NCBI RefSeq assembly: GCF_024763615.1
Contig: NW_026604516.1
Span: 156,465 to 220,464 of the forward strand
Source of the DNA: Phlebotomus papatasi
Lineage: Eukaryota; Arthropoda; Insecta; Diptera; Psychodidae
Direction of reading: 5' to 3'
DNA length: 64,000 nt
Position 1 is the first letter of the stretch. Every line of letters begins with the position of its first letter. A model generated the notes under the pieces. It was given only the letters and a program-made list of their open reading frames with translations, made no database searches and was not told where the DNA came from. A program made the position numbers and the translations under genes. Shown one piece after another: positions 1 to 10,812 of the stretch.

Positions 1-56
1 GTTTGACTTCAGCCAACAAAATCGCAACAGATCTTTGAATGGTAGAAGCTGGTTAC
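1..56 (+). pseudogene. I-like non-LTR retrotransposon ORF1, fragment left of the LTR-element insertion
   Basis: These 56 bases lie outside the LTR element and end in GTTAC (52-56), the left copy of the probable target-site duplication. Past the 3' LTR, coding sequence of an I-like ORF1 resumes at 4814. In such proteins the segment before that point is a short run rich in N, I and L, and one frame here is compatible with it. The fragment is too short to identify alone; the assignment rests on the flank at 4814. The rest of the element lies left of the window. Confidence 0.4.
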
Positions 57-149
57 TGTAGTGTAAGGTCTGAAAATGTAGAAGTCAATGTGAGAGAGTG
101 CTCCGAGAGAGAGAAAGAGATCCTCTTGGAGGGGGTTTGAGAGCGCGGC

Positions 150-157
150 TATAAAAG
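150..157 (+). promoter_or_regulatory. LTR TATA box
   Basis: TATAAAAG within the 5' LTR (the same at 4654-4661 in the 3' LTR). It lies about 85 bp upstream of the AATAAA signal, the usual U3-R order. No clear initiator was picked out. Confidence 0.6.
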
Positions 158-234
158 AGCGAAGGATGCTGCCATCTTCCTCTTTGCCGCCCAGCCCTCA
201 ACAGATTAGTTCGTCAAGTCAAGTCAAGTGTCGC

Positions 235-240
235 AATAAA
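235..240 (+). terminator. LTR polyadenylation signal
   Basis: AATAAA in the 5' LTR; the 3' LTR copy at 4739-4744 would be the one used to end the genomic RNA. T-rich sequence follows. Confidence 0.5.
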
Positions 241-310
241 AGCTTTTTCCTCAAGTCACAGTGTTTACTTCCGGTTTTCTAATAACGCGTGTCCACTCGA
301 AATACGTCAG

Positions 311-322
311 TGGCGACGGTAG
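311..322 (+). other. Primer-binding-like site
   Basis: TGGCGACGGTAG starts 1 base after the 5' LTR. It begins like the TGGCGAC primer-binding sites known from several insect Gypsy elements. The tRNA was not identified. Confidence 0.5.
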
Positions 323-340
323 AAAATAAAGTTTTGAAAG

Positions 341-3300
341 ATGCCCGATGATAAAAAAGATATTTCCGGGTCTTCAACGGCTGGCGCGCAATCGGCGGTA
401 CCACATGCAAATGGTTGTGGTAAGTTTCCATCGGGAGATCCTGAAGATGATGTCATCGGTTGGAAAGACCGCGTGGAGCAATACTTCGTGGCTGCAGGAA
501 CACCTCTAGACAAGCAAGTGGCTACATTAATCGCAAATATTCCCGGTGATACCTACAAGACGCTGAAAAAGTTGGCATTTCCTGTCTTGCCAAGCAAAAA
601 AACTCTTACGGAGCTTTTGCAGCTACTTGAATCTCACTACTTGAAGAAGAGCAACATCCGCTCAGAGAGATTCAAATTTCATCGCGCTCAGCAAGAGGCA
701 AGAGAGAGTGTTAGTGATTTTATTCTCCGGCTGAGAGGCTTAGCTGAGACATGCGAGTTCGGCAAATTCATACCAGGTGTCATTAGTAACGCGGGTAAAC
801 TGCGAGAGTCTGCGCTAGAAGACAGCCTTTGCGATCGATTTGTGGCGGGCTTAAGGAGCGAAAAAATCCAACAACAACTTCTTGCGTCCGAGAAAAACAC
901 TTTTCCTGAGTTGTGTGAGTTAGCACTCAATTTGGAGATGGCTTTTCAAGAAGAAAAGGCTATCCATGGTGACAATTCCGTCAAGAAGGTGTCACAGAAA
1001 AAAAACTTCAATCGTCGTGAAGGAAAAACAACTCAGAAGAAACAACAAAACACCCAACGCAGTCAGAGCAAGGCCCAAAGTCAAAAGGAGCTTTGTCGTC
1101 GGTGTGGCAGGAAACAACATGATCCTGAGGATTGTCCAGCCAAAGATTGGACGTGTTTTTCATGCAACAAGAAGGGGCATACTAGTCAAGTGTGCACACA
1201 ATCCAAAGAGTCTGGAAACTCTGAGAAGGTTAAGCGGATTCTGGAGGTGACTGGATCTGTGTCTCTTATGGCAACTGTCTCGATGTCTATTGAGGGGCAG
1301 AAGATTCCAATGGAAATCGACACCGGAGCACGACTATTGTCATACCAGGATTTTAAAGCTAAGTTTTCTCATTGTAAACTACTCGAATATTCTGTCAAAC
1401 TAAAGTCTTTTACGTCCGATTCCATTCAGGTGATTGGGAGAACGATGGTGCGAGTGGACTTTCCGACTGAGCAGCGCATGTTAGAACTAGTGATTGTCCA
1501 GATCAAAGCAAATTTCGCACCCATTCTAGGACGTGACTGGCTTGATCATCTGACACCAGGGTGGCGGGACAAATTAGTAAGCGGACAAACCGTGAGTTTT
1601 GTTAAAAATATTTCCGCTGAAATTACGCGTGAATTTCCGCATGTTACATCCCTTGATGCCAATCAAATGATCACGGGATACCGTGCCAGTGTTCAAGTAG
1701 AAAGTCGTGCACCCATTTTCCACAGGGCATATCCTGTGCCATTACGCCTGCAAGATAAAGTCGAAGCAGAGCTTAATCGTCTTGTTGATGATAAAGTCCT
1801 TGAAAAAGTTGATTTTTCAAATTGGGCAAGTCCCATAGTCATAGCTCCTAAGTCAAACGGAGATATTCGTATCTGTATCGATGCGAAAGCCACTATTAAT
1901 CCATTCATGAAAGTTCAACAACACCCACTTCCGCACATTGATGAAATATTCGCATCTTTGGTTAATTGTAATTGCTTTACGGTGATTGATTTGTCCAACG
2001 CGTATTTGCAATTGGAAGTTGAGGAAGCCTCAAAGGAATTTTTAACGATTAACACCCATCGGGGGCTTTTTCGTTACAATCGTCTGCCGTTTGGGGTGGC
2101 TTCAGCTGTCGCGATTTTTCAGTCAATCATTGAAAGGATTCTTTGTGGTCTGGAGGGGGTAAAAGTATTCTTAGATGATGTCATTATAGGTGGTCGTACC
2201 ATGAGTGAATGCAAAGATAGAGTTTGGGAAGTTTTGCGTCGATTCAATGAGCATCGCGTTAAAATTAACGTGAACAAGAGTAAGTTTTTCCAAAACTCTG
2301 TCGAATATTTGGGTCATCTGTTGTCGGAAAACACGGTGAAACCAAATCCCAAGAAAATCGAAGCAATCGTGAGTGCACCGAGGCCTAAAAATGTTAAAGA
2401 GTTGCAAGCGTTCCTTGGATTAATTAATTATTACCGGAATTTTATTCCTGATCTTAGTGGTAGATTTAGTCCACTTTATACCTTGTTGGAGAAGAATAAG
2501 AAAAAATTCGTCTGGACCGAAGAGTGTCAAAAAGTCTTTGACGACACAAAGAAGATGCTAACGAGTGAGTCAGTGCTCGAAATTTTTGATCCTCAGAAAG
2601 AAGTGATCATTACCACGGATGCATCTCCGTACGGTGTTTCAGCAGTTCTAAGTCATGTCGTGAATAATGTTGAAAAACCAGTCCTTTTCGCGAGTAGTAG
2701 TCTGTCACCCGCGGAAAAAAATTATTCGCAACTTCACAGGGAAGCTCTTGCGATAATTTTTGCTTGCAAAAAGTTTTTTAAGTATATATACGGACAGTCT
2801 TTCACGTTGTATACGGATTCGCAAGCACTCAAAGAGATTTTCTCACCATCGAAGGGTACTCCTGCAGTCGCAGCAGCGAGACTTCAGAGATGGGCAGTCC
2901 AATTGTCGATTTATTCGTACAAAATTGTTCACAACAGTGCGAAGAAATTGGCTAATGCTGATGCTTTATCACGTCTCCCACTACTGTCTCAGTCAACCGA
3001 AGTCGAGGAATTCCAAATTAATTCGATTGCAATGTCAGAGTCTATTAAAGTCAAATTTGAAAAAGTACGAGATGAACAGGAAAATGATTCCGTTCTTCAG
3101 AAAGTCTATAAATATGTCATGTGGGGATGGCCAGCATTGTCAGAAATAAGTAAAGACATTAAAGGTTTTTACAAAATGCGTAACGAATTGTCAATTGAAA
3201 ATCACGCGATTTTCTATCGCAATCGTCTTATTATTCCTAATAGTCTCAGTGAAAAAGTCTTGCAAATGATTCATGAAAATCATAATGGCATTGTCATAAT

Positions 3301-4441
3301 GAAGAAAGTTGCTCGTTCTTGCGTTTGGTGGCCTCGCATTGATGCAGAGATCGAAGAATTCGTGTCGAATTGTTTCCCTTGTCAGAAGACACGGAATGTC
3401 CCTAAAAACCGTGTTACTACCGAATGGAAAAAAACGTCTCATCCTTTTGAACGTATTCATTTGGATTTTTTCCACTTCGGGGGGAAAACGTATTTGATCC
3501 TTGTTGATGCTCACAGCAAGTACATTGATGTACATCTGATGTCTTCCACCACCGCGAAATCAGTCATTCTTAAACTTGAGCAAGTTTTCAAAGTTTTTGG
3601 ATTACCGACTAAGATTGTTACGGATAATGGTCCTCCGTATACGTCTTCTCAATTTAAGTCCTTTTGTGAGGGGAACGATATTTTGCTTGAACACAGTCCC
3701 GGATACCATCCAGTCGCGAATGGTTTGGCTGAAAGGGCTGTACAGTCTGTGAAACGGGTACTAAAAAAGTTTCTGTTGAGTCAAGCCAGTGATGTTCCAC
3801 ACTCAAAGCTAATTGAGAAATTTGTGGTGCAATATAGGAATACTCCGAATACTGCACAGTCGGGGAGTCCAAACGAAATTTTGTTTTCCTACTTTCCAAA
3901 AACCAATCTTGATCTCTTAAACTCAAAACGAAGTAAGAAAGTTCAGTCTAATAAGTCTAAAAATCATGAGTCTGATTCTATTGATGAAGAAATTGTTGAA
4001 GTAAATGATTCTAAAAAGTCCGAAATTTTGGAATTTGAAGCAGGAGAAACAGCTTTCTATAAAAATCATACACTTGGATTTGAAAAGTGGAAGCCTTGCA
4101 TTGTTAAATTGAAGATATCTCCTACGATTTATTTGATTTCCATAGATGATAACATTCGTAAAGTCTCCGTGTATCAGTTGAGGAAATTCAAAAAGAAGCT
4201 TTCAATTTTTCACCCAGATTTGTCAGTAGAGTCACAAGCAGTAGATTTTAGTATGGAGTCATCATACAAAAGTAAGAGAAATATTCTTTATGGAAGGAAA
4301 AAATCAGTTAATGTTAGGCGTAAGAAAGTAAAAGAAGCTGTTTCCTTGAAGAGTTCAAGAAGTCCTGAGAACACTTCAGGTGTGATGACTAGGTCACGCT
4401 GGAGAAAGAGATTGTCAGACCTTAGGAACAAGAAATTGTAA
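341..4441 (+). CDS. Gag-Pol polyprotein of Ty3/Gypsy retrotransposon
   Basis: Single 1366-residue frame starting at an ATG about 30 bases after the 5' LTR. Order: Gag (about residues 1-250); two CCHC zinc knuckles (CRRCGRKQHDPEDC near 252 and CFSCNKKGHTSQVC near 273); aspartic protease with DTGA at about 327; reverse transcriptase with FLDD at 610-613 (the YxDD box with F first); RNase H beginning near TTDASPYG at about 760; integrase with an HHCC domain near 978-1020 and a DDE core (HLDFF, TDNGPPY, LAERAVQ) at about 1040-1140; and a basic C-terminal tail. Gag and Pol share one frame, so no frameshift is needed. It makes the particle, matures it, copies RNA to DNA and integrates it. No stop or frameshift was seen and all catalytic residues are present, unlike the neighbouring retroelements. 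Confidence 0.95.
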   Translation: MPDDKKDISGSSTAGAQSAVPHANGCGKFPSGDPEDDVIGWKDRVEQYFVAAGTPLDKQVATLIANIPGDTYKTLKKLAFPVLPSKKTLTELLQLLESHYLKKSNIRSERFKFHRAQQEARESVSDFILRLRGLAETCEFGKFIPGVISNAGKLRESALEDSLCDRFVAGLRSEKIQQQLLASEKNTFPELCELALNLEMAFQEEKAIHGDNSVKKVSQKKNFNRREGKTTQKKQQNTQRSQSKAQSQKELCRRCGRKQHDPEDCPAKDWTCFSCNKKGHTSQVCTQSKESGNSEKVKRILEVTGSVSLMATVSMSIEGQKIPMEIDTGARLLSYQDFKAKFSHCKLLEYSVKLKSFTSDSIQVIGRTMVRVDFPTEQRMLELVIVQIKANFAPILGRDWLDHLTPGWRDKLVSGQTVSFVKNISAEITREFPHVTSLDANQMITGYRASVQVESRAPIFHRAYPVPLRLQDKVEAELNRLVDDKVLEKVDFSNWASPIVIAPKSNGDIRICIDAKATINPFMKVQQHPLPHIDEIFASLVNCNCFTVIDLSNAYLQLEVEEASKEFLTINTHRGLFRYNRLPFGVASAVAIFQSIIERILCGLEGVKVFLDDVIIGGRTMSECKDRVWEVLRRFNEHRVKINVNKSKFFQNSVEYLGHLLSENTVKPNPKKIEAIVSAPRPKNVKELQAFLGLINYYRNFIPDLSGRFSPLYTLLEKNKKKFVWTEECQKVFDDTKKMLTSESVLEIFDPQKEVIITTDASPYGVSAVLSHVVNNVEKPVLFASSSLSPAEKNYSQLHREALAIIFACKKFFKYIYGQSFTLYTDSQALKEIFSPSKGTPAVAAARLQRWAVQLSIYSYKIVHNSAKKLANADALSRLPLLSQSTEVEEFQINSIAMSESIKVKFEKVRDEQENDSVLQKVYKYVMWGWPALSEISKDIKGFYKMRNELSIENHAIFYRNRLIIPNSLSEKVLQMIHENHNGIVIMKKVARSCVWWPRIDAEIEEFVSNCFPCQKTRNVPKNRVTTEWKKTSHPFERIHLDFFHFGGKTYLILVDAHSKYIDVHLMSSTTAKSVILKLEQVFKVFGLPTKIVTDNGPPYTSSQFKSFCEGNDILLEHSPGYHPVANGLAERAVQSVKRVLKKFLLSQASDVPHSKLIEKFVVQYRNTPNTAQSGSPNEILFSYFPKTNLDLLNSKRSKKVQSNKSKNHESDSIDEEIVEVNDSKKSEILEFEAGETAFYKNHTLGFEKWKPCIVKLKISPTIYLISIDDNIRKVSVYQLRKFKKKLSIFHPDLSVESQAVDFSMESSYKSKRNILYGRKKSVNVRRKKVKEAVSLKSSRSPENTSGVMTRSRWRKRLSDLRNKKL

Positions 4442-4550
4442 TTGATCTTGTCCTGTAATTTCAATTACTATTCTTGAATTAGATAAGTTAGATTTTATTT
4501 TAGTTAAGGCAAACTGAATTATTTTTTATTATATTTTATATAAAAAAAAT

Positions 4551-4560
4551 GGGGGGAAAG
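4551..4560 (+). other. Polypurine tract
   Basis: GGGGGGAAAG immediately before the 3' LTR, preceded by an A-rich run; primes plus-strand synthesis in LTR retrotransposons. Confidence 0.8.
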
Positions 4561-4813
4561 TGTAGTGTAAGGTCTGAAAATGTAGAAGTCAATGTGAGAG
4601 AGTGCTCCGAGAGAGAGAAAGAGATCCTCTTGGAGGGGGTTTGAGAGCGCGGCTATAAAAGAGCGAAGGATGCTGCCATCTTCCTCTTTGCCGCCCAGCC
4701 CTCAACAGATTAGTTCGTCAAGTCAAGTCAAGTGTCGCAATAAAAGCTTTTTCCTCAAGTCACAGTGTTTACTTCCGGTTTTCTAATAACGCGTGTCCAC
4801 TCGAAATACGTCA
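4561..4813 (+). repeat. 3' LTR
   Basis: Second copy of the 253-bp LTR, with no difference from 57-309 seen in base-by-base reading. Followed by GTTAT, the right target-site flank. Confidence 0.93.
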
Positions 4814-5910
4814 GTTATAAGCTGTTTATCCCGTTGTATTACGTGGCAAGTTGCGCAATCATTTTTGAAATCCCCACGAGATATAGTGAGGCAGAAGTTA
4901 TGGATTGTATGTTTTCTGGGCAATTTAAACCCCTGAAGGTTGAGAGAATTAAAAGGAAAGAGTTCAACAGTGGCATTGTCGAGACGCACGATACACGTAG
5001 AATGAAGGTATATTTCAATGGAACCTTTGTACCAAGATACGTAATATTTAAACACGTCTTCATTCGTTGCGAGCCCTTTGTCCAGAGAATACAACAATGC
5101 CGAAAATGTTGGCGGGTGGGCCATTATAAGAATATATGCAGGGAAATTGATAGTAAATGCTCTGGTTGCTGGGGATCACACCCCCATACAGACTGCACGG
5201 TAGAAGTTCCAAGTTGTATACTATGCCGAGGTAACCACCCTTCAAATGATCCCAAATGTCCTGAAATGGAAAGGCAAAAGAGTATCAGAATTGCAATGGC
5301 ATCACAGAATCTGTATAGGAATGAAGCAGCCTTACTTTACCCTCGCCCTAGAAAAAATGTGTATACTTTTAAGCAAGCCCTACTCAGTAATCCATTTGAA
5401 TTGCTTAATGAGCAAGAAGATTTCCCGCCTCTTCAAGGCAAACACCCCAAAAAAGCTTCATCTCTTCCACTGGACATTCCAGCTCATGATAAACCTTTCA
5501 CAAGCTCAACTCTCACGCCAAGAAATCAAGTTTGCATTTCAAACACTAACACAAAAGGGACTAAGAGAATCAGCAAGGAACTTGAAGAGGAACAGCTTAT
5601 CCAAGAAGCAATTAAACGCGCTCAAAAAGAAAGAAAAATACTTCAATCATCTAAAGATATCACTGAAACTCCATCCCCAAGTTCCTCAAAGTCAGCACAT
5701 TCCATCAACTATAACACATCAACTAACACTGTAAACTCACAAAATTATATAACAGAAGAAACATTTACAACCGATCCCATCGAAAGGGCCGATATACTCC
5801 TTAAAAATGCAAGAAAGATACTCCAAAAAGAAAATGCCGTTTCAGCGGCAAATCAACCCCCTAATATCTTAAATGATCACGAATCTGAAAATATGGACAC
5901 TACATCCTAA
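4814..5910 (+). pseudogene. ORF1 (gag-like, zinc knuckle) of an I-like non-LTR retrotransposon, interrupted
   Basis: The frame open to 5910 runs back into the LTR, but only sequence from 4814 belongs to this gene. After about 40 residues of the conserved pre-knuckle region come a basic segment and CCHC-type knuckles: CRKCWRVGHYKNIC, then CSGCWGSHPHTDC and CILCRGNHPSNDPKC. The remainder is polar, rich in S, T, N and K, with an acidic/basic helix near the end. This matches ORF1 nucleic-acid-binding proteins of the I/Jockey superfamily, which package the element RNA. The 5' part is cut off by the LTR element at 57-4813. From 4814 to the stop no break is seen, so interruption by insertion is the main lesion. 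ORF2-like sequence of the same type resumes at 14478. Confidence 0.75.
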
Positions 5911-6281
5911 TACAAGAGCAATAATTACATATTTTAACAACAAATCACATATCACCACAATAACGCTTTTTTCATCAATCAAATCATTATCACTAGTTAA
6001 TTACCAGCAGCTTGCAGATTCCAGAAATTTTTTCCTCGGAATCACATGTACTGTTTCTTTGGGAGAGGTGGGGCATTTGCTTACTTTGCTTATTCCCCCC
6101 AACACATCCCAGGTCTTATCACCTCCTCACACAAAATCCACATTACACAAGTCAAAAATAGAGAAACGGATGAATTCACTTCGACGGGTTGACCGGGTGA
6201 GTTTTCATTCACGGGCTCTCTCAACTTCACAATCCATCACCTATACATCCAAAAAGGGACAGATAATCCTAACCGGCTTAT
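5911..6281 (+). other. Region after ORF1; possible decayed endonuclease remnant
   Basis: In I-like elements the ORF2 endonuclease starts here. Only scattered resemblance is visible: a GRGG-like run in one frame near 6060-6085, with stops in every frame. At about 370 bp it is far too short for an endonuclease domain. Ends at the left 17-nt direct repeat of the foldback composite. Confidence 0.25.
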
Positions 6282-6298
6282 GTAGGTGAGATTCTTAA

Positions 6299-6811
6299 CG
6301 TGAGCTAACTCGGAGTGCATGCAAATTCGATTTGATGCTGAAGTAGGGAGACGCCATTCAGTTATCTTGAGTCAAATTCGTGAAATTATACAAGTTTTGT
6401 ATTTGAACCAAAATGTCAAGGATTTGGATGAACTGACAGAAAAGTGTTATATGGGTGAAATGTAGACCAGAATGTTCTCTATAATTTTGCCGTAGAACTT
6501 GAACGACTCGACTACTCAGAAGCCAAGATAAGCGAGGTTTTTTTGTTTCTTAACTCGTTTTTTCATCCAGAGTGCCCCAAGTGTTCATTTGTTGAACTTC
6601 AACTAAATCAAAGAATTGTTGTATTTTGCGGTACTTTCCATTTAAACCCCTATTTTAAGTGTCTCGGTGGAGTAGAGGCAGTCAAATTGGCATCTGAGTG
6701 ATTTCAAAGCGTTATTATTGGAAAAATCAATTTTCTCACACTTAAACGGTAAAATCGGAGTGATAGCGTAGTCTGAGCGGAAAATGATGTATGGACGAAA
6801 TGTAGAGACAA
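6299..6811. other. Left unique segment of foldback 1
   Basis: About 510 bp with no open frame of note and no recognisable element. It is not the inverse of 13247-14473, so the palindrome stops at about 6812. Confidence 0.4.
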
Positions 6812-7109
6812 ATGAGGACCTTATTGCAAAAACCCTGTATCTTTTTTGTCAGAGCAAAAAAACTGTCAAAAAATCTTACGAGCAAAAAACGGCCACAGTT
6901 TTTTAACGAGCTAAAAACCATTTATCAATCATTTCTCGCAGTATAATTGAATTAGAATTTGGAAGAAAAAGCAATTTCATGATCTACGAACATAAGACGT
7001 CCTTCTCATCATTATTTTAGACATCCCCAAATCTTCTTTATCCACAAGATGACCATCCCTGGAAAAGCTCTGGACATGGTATTATCCTACTTTTCCTCAT
7101 TTTTCCTCC
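6812..7109 (+). repeat. Left outer inverted arm of foldback 1
   Basis: Near-exact reverse complement of 12950-13246, for example the run around TGATCTACGAACATAAGACG and the ATGAGGACCTTATTGC edge. Small differences near 6838-6870 show the arms have diverged slightly since inversion. Confidence 0.85.
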
Positions 7110-7665
7110 AGATATGACCAGTTTTGAGCCCATCCATATGATGACTATCCCCAGAATTCTTCCGGATATGGAATTCCCTAGCTTTTTCGCCATCTCTCTC
7201 CCAGAAATGGTCAGATCTGAGTCCATCCACATGGGGACCATCTCCAGCACTGTTCCGGATATGGAATTCCCTAGCTTTTTCGCCATCTCTCTTCCAGAAA
7301 TGGTCAGATCTGAGTCCATCCACATGGTGACCATCTCCAGCATTGTTCTGGATATGGAATTCCCTAGCTTTTTCGCCATCTCTCTTCCAGAAATGGTCAG
7401 ATTTCAGTCCATCTACATGGGGATCATCTCCAGCACTGTTCCGGATATGGAATTCCCTAGCTTTTTCGCCATCTCTCTTCCAGAAATGGTCAGATCTCAG
7501 TCCATCCACATGGGGACCATCTCCAGCACTGTTCCGGATATGGAACTCCCTAGCTTTTTCGCCATCTCTCTTCCAGAAATGGTCAGATCTGAGTCCATCC
7601 ACTTGAGGACCATCTCCAGCACTGTTCCGGATATGGAATTCCCTAGCTTTTTCGCAATTTTTCTC
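7110..7665 (-). repeat. Satellite A, left array (about 6 units of 93 bp)
   Basis: Tandem 93-bp units containing the reverse complement of CTAGGGAATTCCATATCCGG and CAGATCTGACCATTTCTGG. Inverted relative to 10813-12949. Confidence 0.9.
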
Positions 7666-8140
7666 CAGGAAATCCCACATCTTCTAAGATTTTCTTGTAT
7701 ATTATGTCCAAAACACTTCAGATACCTTTTGTGGTCAGAGGATTTCTGGAGCTTCCTCCAGAAATCCCAGATCTTCTGTGATTTTCTTGCATATTATGCC
7801 CAAAACAATTCAGATACCTTTTGTGGTCAGAGGATTTTTGGAGCTTCCTCCAGGAAATCCTAGACCTTCCGGGATTTCCTTGTATATTATGCCCAAAACA
7901 CCTCAGATACCTTTTGTGGTCAGAGGATTTCTGGAGCTTCCTCCAGAAATCCCAGATCTTCTGGGATTTTCTTGTATATTATGCCCAAAACACTTCAGAT
8001 ACCTTTTGTGGTCAGAGGATTTCTGGAGCTTCCTCCAGGAAATCCCAGATCTTCTGGGATTTTCTTGCATATTATGTCCAAAACACTTCAGATACCTTTT
8101 GTGGTCAGAGGATTCCAGGACCTACCTCCTGGAAATTATA
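7666..8140 (-). repeat. Satellite B, left array (about 5 units of 93 bp)
   Basis: Units with CCCAGATCTTCTGGGATTTT and ACCTTTTGTGGTCAGAGGAT. The same family fills 22226-29571 in this orientation, and 10341-10812 and 31651-50210 inverted. The end nearest satellite C (AATTATAGATCTTAGCACAG) recurs in foldback 2. Confidence 0.9.
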
Positions 8141-8663
8141 GATCTTAGCACAGTTCAAGTTAAAAGAAGGTTCTAAATGGATTTAAAGTTATAGGCCTCC
8201 TTCACTCATAGTTTTTCTCATAGTTAGATAATCGACTTTAAAGATTTTCAAACACTTTTGTGCATTTCTCGTCCAATTTTCCTTATTTCCGAGTTAAATT
8301 CTGCACATCTCACCTGAAGGAGGCTCTAACCAAATGTAAAGTTTGAGGCCCCTATCTCTCATAGTTTCCGAGATAATCGACTTTAAAGATTTTCAAACAC
8401 TTTTATGCATTTCTCGTCCAATTTTCCTTATTTCCGAGTTAAATTCTGCACATCTCACCTGAAGGAGGCTCTAGACAAATGTAAAGTTTGAGGCCCCCAT
8501 CTCTCATAGTTTCCGAGATAATCGACTTTAATGATTTTCAAACACTTTTATGCATTTCTCGTCCAATTTTCCTTATTTCCGAGTTAAATTCTGTACATCT
8601 CAAGCCTGAAGGAGGCTCTAAACAAATGTAAAGTTTGAGGCCCCTATCTCTCATACTTTCCGA
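8141..8663 (+). repeat. Satellite C, left array (about 3.6 units)
   Basis: Units of about 145 bp with TTTCCGAGATAATCGACTTT, TGCATTTCTCGTCCAATTTT and a GAAGGAGGCTCTA segment. The direction flips abruptly at about 8663, the centre of the palindrome. Confidence 0.9.
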
Positions 8664-10340
8664 GATGAAAATTGGACGAGAAATGCATAAAAGTGTCTGA
8701 AAATCTTTAAAGTTGATTATCTCGGAAACTATGAGAGATAGAGGCCTCAAACTTTACATCCATTTAGAGCCACTTTAAGGCTTGATATGTGCAAAATTTC
8801 ACTGGAAAATTAAGAAAATTGGACGAGAAATGCATAAAAGTGTCTGAAAATCTTTAAAGTCGATTATCTCGGAAACTATGAGAGATAGAGGCCTCAAACT
8901 TTACATCCATTTAGAGCCACTTTCAGGCTTGATATGTGCAAAATTTCACTGGAAAATTAAGAAAATTGGACGAGAAATGCATAAAAGTGTCTGAAAATCT
9001 TTAAAGTTGATTATCTCGGAAACTATGAGAGATAGAGGCCTCAAACTTTACATCCATTTAGAGCCACTTTAAGGCTTGATATGTGCAAAATTTCACTGGA
9101 AAATTAAGAAAATTGGACGAGAAATGCATAAAAGTGTCTGAAAATCTTTAAAGTCGATTATCTCGGAAACTATGAGAGATAGAGGCCTCAAACTTTACAT
9201 CCATTTAGAGCCACTTTCAGGCTTGATATGTGCAAAATTTCACTGGAAAATTAAGAAAATTGGACGAGAAATGCATAAAAGTGTCTGAAAATCTTTAAAG
9301 TTGATTATCTCGGAAACTATGAGAGATAGAGGCCTCAAACTTTACATCCATTTAGAGCCACTTTAAGGCTTGATATGTGCAAAATTTCACTGGAAAATTA
9401 AGAAAATTGGACGAGAAATGCATAAAAGTGTCTGAAAATCTTTAAAGTCGATTATCTCGGAAACTATGAGAGATAGAGGCCTCAAACTTTACATCCATTT
9501 AGAGCCACTTTCAGGCTTGATATGTGCAAAATTTCACTGGAAAATTAAGAAAATTGGACGAGAAATGCATAAAAGTGTCTGAAAATCTTTAAAGTCGATT
9601 ATCTCGGAAACTATGAGAGATAGAGGCCTCAAACTTTACATCCATTTAGAGCCACTTTAAGGCTTGATATGTGCAAAATTTCACTGGAAAATTAAGAAAA
9701 TTGGACGAGAAATGCATAAAAGTGTCTGAAAATCTTTAAAGTCGATTATCTCGGAAACTATGAGAGATAGAGGCCTCAAACTTTACATCCATTTAGAGCC
9801 ACTTTCAGGCTTGATATGTGCAAAATTTCACTGGAAAATTAAGAAAATTGGACGAGAAATGCATAAAAGTGTCTGAAAATCTTTAAAGTCGATTATCTCG
9901 GAAACTATGAGAGATAGAGGCCTCAAACTTTACATCCATTTAGAGCCACTTTAAGGCTTGATATGTGCAAAATTTCACTGGAAAATTAAGAAAATTGGAC
10001 GAGAAATGCATAAAAGTGTCTGAAAATCTTTAAAGTCGATTATCTCGGAAACTATGAGAGATAGAGGCCTCAAACTTTACATCCATTTAGAGCCACTTTC
10101 AGGCTTGATATGTGCAAAATTTCACTGGAAAATTAAGAAAATTGGACGAGAAATGCATAAAAGTGTCTGAAAATCTTTAAAGTCGATTATCTCGGAAACT
10201 ATGAGAGATAGAGGCCTCAAACTTTACATCCATTTAGAGCCACTTTCAGGCTTGAGATGTGCAAAATTTCACTGGAAAAGGAAGAAAATTGGACGAGAAA
10301 TGCATAAAAGTGTCTGAAAATCTTTAAAGTCGATTATCTA
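8664..10340 (-). repeat. Satellite C, right array (about 11 units of 147 bp, dimeric order)
   Basis: Reverse-complement units with an exact 147-bp step (same motif at 8721, 8868 and 9015). For the first six units AGTTGATT/CTTTAAGG alternates with AGTCGATT/CTTTCAGG, giving a 294-bp higher-order dimer; later the first marker becomes uniform while the second still largely alternates. Very homogeneous compared with 29572-31383. Confidence 0.92.
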
Positions 10341-10812
10341 GATCTATAATTTCCAGGAGGAGATCCTCTGACCACCTGAAGTGTTTTGGACATAATATGC
10401 AAGAGAAGATCTGGGATTTCCTGGAGGAAGCTCCAGAAATCCTCTGACCACAAAAGGTATCTGAAGTGTTTTAGACATAATATTCAAGGAAATCCCAGAA
10501 GATCTGGGATTTTCTGGAGGAAGCTCCAGAAATCCTCTGACCACAAAAGGTATCTGAAGTGTTTTGGGCATAATATTCAAGGAAATCCCAGAAGATCTGG
10601 GATTTCCTGGTGGAAGCTCCAGAAATCCTCTGACCACAAAAGGTATATGAAGTGTTTTGGGCATAATATACAAGAAAATCCCAGAAGACTGGGATTTCCT
10701 GGAGGAAGCTCCAGAAATCCTCTGACCACAAAAGGTATCTGAAGTGTTTTGGGCGTAATATGCAAGAAAATCCCAGAAGATCTGGGATTTCCTGGAGGAA
10801 AATCGCGAAAAA
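10341..10812 (+). repeat. Satellite B, right array
   Basis: About 5 units of 93 bp, the reverse complement of 7666-8140. The junction with satellite C (AGATCTATAATTTCCAGGAG) mirrors the left one, though part of a C unit is missing. Confidence 0.9.

Larger units (their letters stand above)
57..309 (+). repeat. 5' LTR
   Basis: Starts TGTAGTGTAAGG and ends ATACGTCA. It is repeated without visible difference 4504 bp downstream. GT at 310-311 also occurs after the 3' LTR, but there it belongs to the flanking target-site sequence. Contains a TATA box and AATAAA. Confidence 0.93.
57..4813 (+). mobile_element. Complete Ty3/Gypsy LTR retrotransposon, apparently intact
   Basis: Two 253-bp LTRs (57-309 and 4561-4813), identical by eye, flank one uninterrupted gag-pol frame. 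A primer-binding-like site follows the 5' LTR and a polypurine tract precedes the 3' LTR. Flanks GTTAC (52-56) and GTTAT (4814-4818) look like a 5-bp target-site duplication with one mismatch. Identical LTRs, an open gag-pol and all catalytic residues suggest a very recent, possibly active insertion. No env gene is present. RT and RNase H resemble the widespread K02A2.6-like Gypsy group; the exact clade is not assigned. The element sits inside ORF1 of an I-like retrotransposon. Confidence 0.93.

Noticed and set aside
5246..5734. 162-codon frame overlapping ORF1 of the I-like element
   Set aside because: Alternative frame of the zinc-knuckle gene with no domain of its own.
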